NCBI RefSeq assembly: GCF_000186345.1
Contig: NC_014962.1
Span: 3,128,450 to 3,192,449 of the forward strand
Origin: Isosphaera pallida ATCC 43644
Lineage (GTDB): Bacteria; Planctomycetota; Planctomycetia; Isosphaerales; Isosphaeraceae
Direction: 5' to 3'
DNA length: 64,000 nt
Within the stretch, counting starts at the first letter, position 1, and every line of letters starts with the position of its first letter. This document shows, one piece after another, positions 58,801 through 64,000 of this stretch. The notes below the pieces were generated by a model that saw nothing but the letters and a program-made list of their open reading frames with translations, was not told the origin of the DNA and made no database searches. The translations under genes and the position numbers were made by a program.

Positions 58801-61191
58801 ATCGGTCTCAGCGCGGACGAGGTGGCGGTTCCGGCGGTGGTGGGCGAGTCGGCGGAGACCGCGATTCGGTGGCTGTTCAACGCCGGGTTGAACACGTTGG
58901 GACACGAGTCGTTGTTTCGAACCGACCGCATCGACGAGGTGCGGCCCGAGCCGGGCACCTGGGTCCGTCCGGGGACGGCCGTGGCGTTGGTGGGGTCGCG
59001 GCCGGCTCCGCGGTTGGTCGAGTTGAACTGGCGGGAGGCCCGCGAACGCGCTGTCGCCTGGAAGCTCGACCTGGAACCGATTGTGCCCCAGGGGGAGGGC
59101 GTGCCTCGGATCGAGGTTTCGGACCGGGACCGCATCCGCGCGCAGAGTCCCGAGCCGGGCCGTCCAGTGATTGCCGGTGGCTCGCTCAAGGTGGAGTTGG
59201 CTCGACCGGTGCCCAACTTGATCAACGCAACGCTCGACGAGGCGATCAATCGGGCCGCCCAGGCCGGATTCGCCGTGCGTCGGGCCGCCGAAGCTTTGGG
59301 CGAGGATCGCGTGGTCGAGCAACAACCCGCGCCGGGGGAAGCGCTGGCGCTGGGACAGCCCATCCAGCTGGCGGTGCAACGGGTCGTGCCCGACGTGACC
59401 GGTAAAACCTTCGCGGAGGCCCGCGAGATTCTGGCTCGACGCAAACTCGAGCCCGATCCCGCCGCCCGCCAGTGGCTCGATCGTCCTGACATCCGAGTGC
59501 GGTCTCAAAGCCCCGAAGCCGGCGCGGCGCTGTTTTTGCCCGAAGGGTCGGTGGGACCGGCCTCGCGCGAGATTACCCTGACCCCCGGACGACGGGTTCC
59601 CAACCTGGTGGGCGATCGGGCCGAGGACGCCCGCGAGACCTTAGAGCGTCTGGAACTGGTCGGTCGGGTCGCCGCGGGTTGGATCGACGACGTGCCGCTC
59701 AAAGTGGTCGCCCAAGAGCCGCCCGAGGGAACAATCGTGCCTCTCAACGCCTCGGTGATCCTCAAGCTGGCTCCCCAGGGGGCGCTGGTGCCGGATGTGA
59801 CCGGGATGCGTTTGGCTCAGGCGATCGACACCTTACGCAAAGCGGGATTGGAGGCCGAGACGATCCCCGGCGCGAATCCCGAGGAGGATGTGGTGGTGGC
59901 TCAGACGCCGCCGCCCTTTGGTCCGGGTCAGCCCAGCCATTTGCCGCTGGGGGGACGAGTCAAACTGGACGCGCGGGTGGTGGTGCCGGACCTCTCCGGT
60001 CAGATCAGCCTGCGGGAGGCCCGCCAACGGCTGGAACCGTTGGGGCTGGAGCCTCTGGACGCCCAAGGCCTGCCCGACTCGTTGGTGGTCGTGGGGCAAT
60101 CCCCGGCCGCGGGCGATTTAGTGCCACGCGGCTCGAAATTGCGTTTGGAGTTGAAGGTGCGCGTGCCTCGTTTGGAGCGGGCCCCCTTTGAGGTGGTGGC
60201 ACGGTGGGCCGAGGCCAACCGGATCGACTTGGACCCGTCGATTCGCCCGCCCCGCGACCGCGATCAAGTGATCGCCCAGTCGGTCGAGCCGGGAACCCTG
60301 ATCGCGCTTCGGGACACCGTGAAGCTGACCCTGGGACGCGAGGTGCCCCAGCTCGTGGGGCTGAGTGTCGCGCAGGCCGAAGAGGCGCTCAAACGTTTGG
60401 GTCTCGAATTCCGGTTCGCCGACGTCGAAGGGGCCGACGGTTTGGGCCAACCCCGCGCCAGCGACAAGATCGTGGGACCGATTCAACCATCGCCGGGAAG
60501 TCTGGTGGAGCCAGGCACGGTCATCAACTTAGGCCGAGCCGTGGCGCGGGTACCCCAGGTCGTGGGGCTGACGTATGGCGAAGCGTTTGCCCTGCTGCGG
60601 GGCCGCGAAGGGTTCAACGTGGCCTATCGCGAGGCGGATGATCCCCGCGACGGCGACCGCGTCACCAACCAGATCCCCCGCGCCGGCGAGTCGGTCCCAC
60701 GCGGCTCGGAGATCAAGTTGGACACCCGAATGAGCCTGCCGTCGCTGGTCGGCCTGTCGTTGGACCAAGCGCGTCGCAAGCTCTCCGACCTAGGGCTCAC
60801 GGTGGAACTCACCGTGGACGGCCTGCCCAGTGACAAGGTGCTGGAACAGCAGCCCGGACCCGGCGCTCCGGTTCCTCCCCGCGCTGTGGTCCGCCTCACC
60901 CCCGGCTTCACCCCGCCCCGTCTCATTGGACTCGATCTTGACCAGGCAGAGCGACTCTTGGAACAGATCGACGCCCGCGGCCGGGTCAGCCAGTTCCGCG
61001 AGGTCTTCAGCCGCGATCCCAAGCGGATCGGTCGCTCCATCGTCACCGATCAAACTCCTCCACCTGATCGTCCCGTTCGTCGGGGAACCCCTATCAGAAT
61101 GAGCGTGTCTAAATACGTGGATGAAGAAGACCTCGCTGCTCCCTCTCTGGTTGCGCCGCGTCCCGCCTCTCGTCCCGACGAGCCGTTTTGA
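55888..61191 (+). CDS. Very large exported protein with about twelve PASTA repeats
   Basis: A 1767-residue protein. The N-terminus MSRSISLMIGWVWLVAGSLG is a signal peptide, so ATG 55888 was preferred to a GTG at 55780 that would add 36 non-signal residues. The first 560 residues are beta-rich with no recognised domain. From about 580 onward PASTA-type units recur, starting VPTIVGLNPIQAEREAGRAG, VPAVVGESAETAIRWLFNAG, VPNLINATLDEAINRAAQAG, VPDVTGKTFAEAREILAR, VPNLVGDRAEDARETLERL, VPDVTGMRLAQAIDTLRKAG, VPDLSGQISLREARQRLEP, VPQLVGLSVAQAEEALKRLG, VPQVVGLTYGEAFALL, LPSLVGLSLDQARRKLSDLG and PRLIGLDLDQAERLLEQ. Near residue 870 DLDGDGQMADDA resembles an EF-hand/dockerin loop. No kinase or transpeptidase domain occurs. 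A structural role at the envelope is an inference. Confidence 0.8.
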   Translation: MSRSISLMIGWVWLVAGSLGESAGGQETQAIPSSRVELVNPSDETAAVWLRAEVVEASGQRSWLPGPPESLQTPPRLILLPPRSRQLLTRSTDNGVSQASPPAPEPIVAWNVTRLRIWSETESGWTWTTYRDRDWRPVAAASESGSQTAQAATPPPTVALTLPEPPRPRRFVERLVSFRNLTEEPLRVEGMARRSREGRAEWVAWEPVTIAPGETIAARDERGLPLRASRLKVKATGPTTRFLASWERPLWLIESVPSVGRSEWAESIGRVVVAFGVRKPSPSRDGFVSGDGSTPPERVLVASVRPVTLTVRGATTLPLAARIPWNFESGGSDQLNQPDVAPHQPRQTATGSWVSLEEGRARLEFRLIGGPDGLGLIRDPEIDRLGSSGRQRRVEPLRSEGLETRARRQGNQTLWTISGPAAAILESRGEGTRSLWLATRDGRGLYRVDLPPPRLDTQLELTRYDTIRGWVLILQCQQVWPGFRIEAAWVDRPDQPGRFELVGTQPGSWLRFGDATPRGAVVWTRLVWSGPPAGASNGALRLRLVNPDGSRSRAVEWRVQDNRLLLSGREWSEAQLAPLDEPTRVPTIVGLNPIQAEREAGRAGLRLDGRDASGRRIDFTTGIERPDAWRVVAQGWPADSWARRGRALVARLEPVAGGDAQLVSGKASHAVASPTSFGEAARSVRLERLADAFGVALLAGGRTADNIAAKIENPRHAAMEIEDPAAILPDESLLEGQAEAEVWLDGPTTALRGGGARFVGVDPSLTAERVLALELALGGIDALGSVGRSTPTGLVGRAIAEAIRTHEPEFVARAGRGAGPDDLPAELVLDTVARNLGIVLSPDQRDQARLDWSRWAGSLGDGRGRAEALDLDGDGQMADDAACWAWGWLVRAGLDNPATHLRRALAATRTHGAPGVVEVVWLADRRFETAWTAFSSSSAALAGGGDPLTIQGRVLGDPREVRGTLTASERLIGLSADEVAVPAVVGESAETAIRWLFNAGLNTLGHESLFRTDRIDEVRPEPGTWVRPGTAVALVGSRPAPRLVELNWREARERAVAWKLDLEPIVPQGEGVPRIEVSDRDRIRAQSPEPGRPVIAGGSLKVELARPVPNLINATLDEAINRAAQAGFAVRRAAEALGEDRVVEQQPAPGEALALGQPIQLAVQRVVPDVTGKTFAEAREILARRKLEPDPAARQWLDRPDIRVRSQSPEAGAALFLPEGSVGPASREITLTPGRRVPNLVGDRAEDARETLERLELVGRVAAGWIDDVPLKVVAQEPPEGTIVPLNASVILKLAPQGALVPDVTGMRLAQAIDTLRKAGLEAETIPGANPEEDVVVAQTPPPFGPGQPSHLPLGGRVKLDARVVVPDLSGQISLREARQRLEPLGLEPLDAQGLPDSLVVVGQSPAAGDLVPRGSKLRLELKVRVPRLERAPFEVVARWAEANRIDLDPSIRPPRDRDQVIAQSVEPGTLIALRDTVKLTLGREVPQLVGLSVAQAEEALKRLGLEFRFADVEGADGLGQPRASDKIVGPIQPSPGSLVEPGTVINLGRAVARVPQVVGLTYGEAFALLRGREGFNVAYREADDPRDGDRVTNQIPRAGESVPRGSEIKLDTRMSLPSLVGLSLDQARRKLSDLGLTVELTVDGLPSDKVLEQQPGPGAPVPPRAVVRLTPGFTPPRLIGLDLDQAERLLEQIDARGRVSQFREVFSRDPKRIGRSIVTDQTPPPDRPVRRGTPIRMSVSKYVDEEDLAAPSLVAPRPASRPDEPF

Positions 61192-61475
61192 TCCAGCGCG
61201 TGGTCGGAGATGATGGAGGAAACCGGGGTCCCTTTGAAGCCTGTTCAAACCCACCCTACCCGCCACTCGGAGCGAGTCGGCGCGGAAACCACGCGCCCCC
61301 TTTCCAGAAGGCCGCCAAACCGGATAGGATGAGGTTGCGAGGGCGGGTTGCCGCAATCGAGACTCATCCATTCCAAAAGACGGGACCAAGCGTGCCCCCT
61401 AAAGGGACGCCCAAAGCACGGGTGGCCAAAGGCTCGCTGTTCAACCGATCGGATTGGTCAAGCCACGGGGCAACA

Positions 61476-62774
61476 ATGAATGTGAATGAATGTGGAATGA
61501 AAATGGGGACGCGGGATCAACGGCCACGCGCGATGACTCCAGCCGGCTTATTGAAGGCTGGCCTCCTCCTCGGCTTGAGCGCCCTGGTACTGACCACGAC
61601 GCTCGGCTGCGACGACCGCCGAACCATTGAACAAGTGACCCGCGACTTACGCAACCTGCGCCCCCCCAGCGAGGAGGATGCGCAGGCCAAACTCGTCTTC
61701 CAAACCAAGCAGGCCGAACTTATCCGCGAACTTTACGAGTTGTCCGAATCCAAGGCCGGGCTGGGTCAACTTATGTCCCAGCGCTGGTTGGTCCTGCTGG
61801 AGAACAGCGACCCTCGAATCGTCCTCAATGAAACCGCCAACGTCTTGTCCGAACCAACCGCCGATGCCGGCTTCAAATCCTTGGCCACCTACTTTCAAGC
61901 CCGCGCTTTGGTGCGGCAACTTCGTGAAGACCCCCGCCGCGATCCTGAACCGGTCCGCAAAGCGGTGGCCGACTTCGCGGCCGCCAACCCCAACGCCCCG
62001 GTGATCCCCGAGCTGCGGGTCGAACTGGCTATGGCCGAGCCCGAATTGCCCGTTCGACGCGCCGCCTTGACCGAACTGATTTCCTCCCTGGGCAGTCAAC
62101 TCCCCAAAGACCTCCAGACCAAAGTCAAGGAGGAACTCGACCGCATCCGCGGCGTCGGCGAACCCTTTCCCGACTTCGAGTTCCCCGATGTCCTCACCGG
62201 CAAGACGATCCGACTCAGCGACCTCAAAGGCAAGGTCGTCGTCCTCGATTTTTGGGCCTCCTGGTGCGTCCCCTGCCTGGTCGAACTGCCCAGAATGAAA
62301 CAACTTTACGCCAAATACAAGGATCAAGGCGTCGAGTTCATCGGTCTGAGCGTCGATTCCCTAGATGAAAAAGGAATCAATGACCTCAAGAAGTGCATCA
62401 CCGACAATGAGATTCCCTGGCCCCAGTTTCATTCCGCGCCGGTCAACTCGCTGATCATCGCCAACCAACAAGGGATCGACACCATCCCCCGGATCCTCCT
62501 TCTAGATGGCGACGGCGTTCTTGTCACCCGCGAAGCCCGCGGTCAACTCGATCGCCTCATCCCTGAGCAACTGGCCAAGCTTCGGGAGCGGCCCGCCAGC
62601 GCGTCCGCCAACCAGAATGAATCCTCCCCAGCCGTGTCTGCGTCCCAGAATGCGACCAGCGAGGCGACGGCTCTCGAGAAGACCACGCCGCAATCAGCGC
62701 CGAACTCCGAGCAACCACCCGCCGACGGCGATTCCCGGAACCCTTCCTCCAAGCCCAACGCCGACCCCTCTTGA
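61476..62774 (+). CDS. TlpA-like exported thioredoxin (possible lipoprotein)
   Basis: A 432-residue protein. A hydrophobic N-terminal segment ending LVLTTTLGCDD (Cys near 46) may be a lipobox, though TLGC is not ideal. A helical region of about 180 residues follows, and then a thioredoxin-like domain from about 225: FPDFEFPDVLTGKTIRLSDL, VVVLDFWASWCVPCLVELPR with redox pair CVPC, GVEFIGLSVDSLDEKG, and cis-Pro in IDTIPRILLLDGDG. The last 60 residues are a Ser/Pro/Asn-rich tail. TlpA/ResA proteins reduce or exchange disulfides outside the cytoplasm, for example in cytochrome c maturation. ATG 61476 was chosen; other ATGs at 61497 and 61503 are possible. It is paired with the similar gene downstream, an apparent tandem duplication. 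Confidence 0.82.
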   Translation: MNVNECGMKMGTRDQRPRAMTPAGLLKAGLLLGLSALVLTTTLGCDDRRTIEQVTRDLRNLRPPSEEDAQAKLVFQTKQAELIRELYELSESKAGLGQLMSQRWLVLLENSDPRIVLNETANVLSEPTADAGFKSLATYFQARALVRQLREDPRRDPEPVRKAVADFAAANPNAPVIPELRVELAMAEPELPVRRAALTELISSLGSQLPKDLQTKVKEELDRIRGVGEPFPDFEFPDVLTGKTIRLSDLKGKVVVLDFWASWCVPCLVELPRMKQLYAKYKDQGVEFIGLSVDSLDEKGINDLKKCITDNEIPWPQFHSAPVNSLIIANQQGIDTIPRILLLDGDGVLVTREARGQLDRLIPEQLAKLRERPASASANQNESSPAVSASQNATSEATALEKTTPQSAPNSEQPPADGDSRNPSSKPNADPS

Positions 62775-62954
62775 CTCGCAACCCCGCCGGCTCAGTGGAC
62801 CCGCGCCGCTTCCGGGTCGGAGATCGACCCCACGGTGACAACACACGCACTACGCTGCCCTGCCCTGCCCTGCCCTATCTGGTCCCTCCTTCCTCGATCC
62901 CTCCCAACGACAGTTCCCCGCCCCGTTTTTTCTCGTTCGATGGAGTCCCCTCCT

Positions 62955-64000
62955 ATGTTCCGTTGGTTGTCCGTCGTTCCCGCGGCGTTGGCTGGCCTGA
63001 CCGCCGCGCCGGCCCCAGCGCAGGATCGTTCTGCCGAGGAGATTCTCCAGGCGATTCAGGCTGTCCAGATGCCCACTGTGGACATGCAGGCGTATCGGGC
63101 GATGTCCCCCGAGGATCAGGCCAAGTACCGCAACGACTACTCGGCCAAGCTGAACGCCGCTCAGGTCAAGCAGGCCGAACTCATCGGCGAACTCGCCAAG
63201 GTCGATCCCACCAACCCCATCCTGAATCAACTGCTACCGATGCGTTGGCAAGCCCTGATGGGGGCCTCCTCGGGCAACCAGGCAAAGTTGGAGGACCTCC
63301 GCAAGGAGATCGATGGCTACGCCGCGGGCGGCGGCCGGTTGGCCGCCACCGCCGCCTACTTCAACACCCTGGTGGTCCTCCAATTCAGCCAGGATCAAGA
63401 GGCCATCGTTAAGGCGGTGGAGTCGTTCATTGAGAAATATCCCCAAGATCAACGCGCTCCGGGCGTGCTGTCGATCGGGGCGCTCCGGGTTGACGATCCA
63501 GATGTGGCCCTGGCGTTCAACAAGAAGCTGATCGAGATCTTCCCCGACAGCCGCGAAGCCCAACGCGCCAAAGGCAGCCTGCGCCAACTCGAAGCGGTCG
63601 GTAAGCCATTTGAGTTCGAGTTCACCGACGCCATTTCCGGCAAAATCATCTCCAACAAGACCCTCAAGGGCAAGGTGATCGTGGTCGATTTCTGGGCCAC
63701 CTGGTGCGGTCCCTGCGTCGCCGAAATGCCCAACATGAAGAAGATCTACGCCCAATACAAAGATCAAGGCGTCGAGTTCATCGGCGTCAGCCTCGACCAG
63801 CCGGTTGAACAAGGCGGCCTCGAGGCGCTCAAGACGTTTGTCAAGGAAAACGAAATCACCTGGCCCCAGTATTACCAGGGCAAATACTGGCAGAGCGAGT
63901 TCTCCTCCTCGTGGGGCATCAACGCCATTCCGGCAATCTTCGTGGTGGACGCCGAGGGCAACCTGTTCTCGACCAACGCCCGCGGCAAGCTGGAAACGAT
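62955..64000 (+). CDS. TlpA-like exported thioredoxin (3' end outside window)
   Basis: The frame is open to the window end, about 348 codons. Signal peptide MFRWLSVVPAALAGLTAAPA, cleavage probably at APA-QD. A helical section with TPR-like character precedes the thioredoxin domain, which begins near 222 (FEFEFTDAISGKIISNKTL). The redox motif is in VVDFWATWCGPCVAEMPNMK (CGPC), and cis-Pro in INAIPAIFVVDAEGN. Domain order and many phrases (KIYAQYKDQGVEFIGVS versus LYAKYKDQGVEFIGLS) match the preceding gene, so the two are paralogues 180 bp apart. GGAG lies nine bases before the ATG. Confidence 0.87.
   Translation, partial: MFRWLSVVPAALAGLTAAPAPAQDRSAEEILQAIQAVQMPTVDMQAYRAMSPEDQAKYRNDYSAKLNAAQVKQAELIGELAKVDPTNPILNQLLPMRWQALMGASSGNQAKLEDLRKEIDGYAAGGGRLAATAAYFNTLVVLQFSQDQEAIVKAVESFIEKYPQDQRAPGVLSIGALRVDDPDVALAFNKKLIEIFPDSREAQRAKGSLRQLEAVGKPFEFEFTDAISGKIISNKTLKGKVIVVDFWATWCGPCVAEMPNMKKIYAQYKDQGVEFIGVSLDQPVEQGGLEALKTFVKENEITWPQYYQGKYWQSEFSSSWGINAIPAIFVVDAEGNLFSTNARGKLET

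Overview
The window is a high-GC bacterial chromosome segment that looks planctomycete, most like Isosphaeraceae (an Isosphaera-type genome). The reasons are Tat-exported sugar-phosphate isomerase/epimerase proteins, a DUF1080 protein, a Ser/Thr kinase fused to a formylglycine-enzyme-like domain, a methanopterin-pathway gene (mfnB) in a bacterium, and paired TlpA-like thioredoxins. The genus is an inference from gene content.

Left part (1-12883): accC (5'-truncated), ung and a membrane glycosyltransferase run on +. A glutaredoxin, a Cys-type molybdenum formate dehydrogenase, mfnB and a DUF1080 protein run on -. An ADP-ribosylglycohydrolase on + abuts the array. fdhA and mfnB together suggest tetrahydromethanopterin-linked C1 metabolism. 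The intergenic gaps hold C-rich/G-rich low-complexity blocks and two sets of direct repeats spaced about 72-79 bp.

Centre (12940-39012): one uninterrupted CRISPR array fills 26 kb, 41% of the window. By hand count it has 361 copies of a 36-bp repeat (the first degenerate) and 360 spacers, mostly 35-38 nt. Four independent signs say it is read on the - strand, with its leader at the right end near 39 kb. Overlapping spacers inside the array let the protospacer-adjacent sequence be read without any phage genome, and it is TTN on the - strand side. That points to a type I, DNA-targeting system. No cas gene lies in the window. The 1.4 kb right of the array (39013-40438) has no credible gene. It holds a leader-like segment with two hairpins, then at least three families of decayed 37-39 bp repeats at 72-74 bp period, which look like relics of other CRISPR arrays.

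Right part (40439-64000): a secreted FAD-dependent oxidoreductase, a membrane dipeptidase, a protoglobin gene broken by two frameshifts, a second membrane glycosyltransferase, tRNA-Val(CAC), the kinase/FGE fusion, two Tat-exported isomerase/epimerase proteins, a VWA-domain membrane protein, two PASTA-repeat proteins and two TlpA-like exported thioredoxins (the last cut by the window end). These are mostly single genes or pairs with no evident link to the array.
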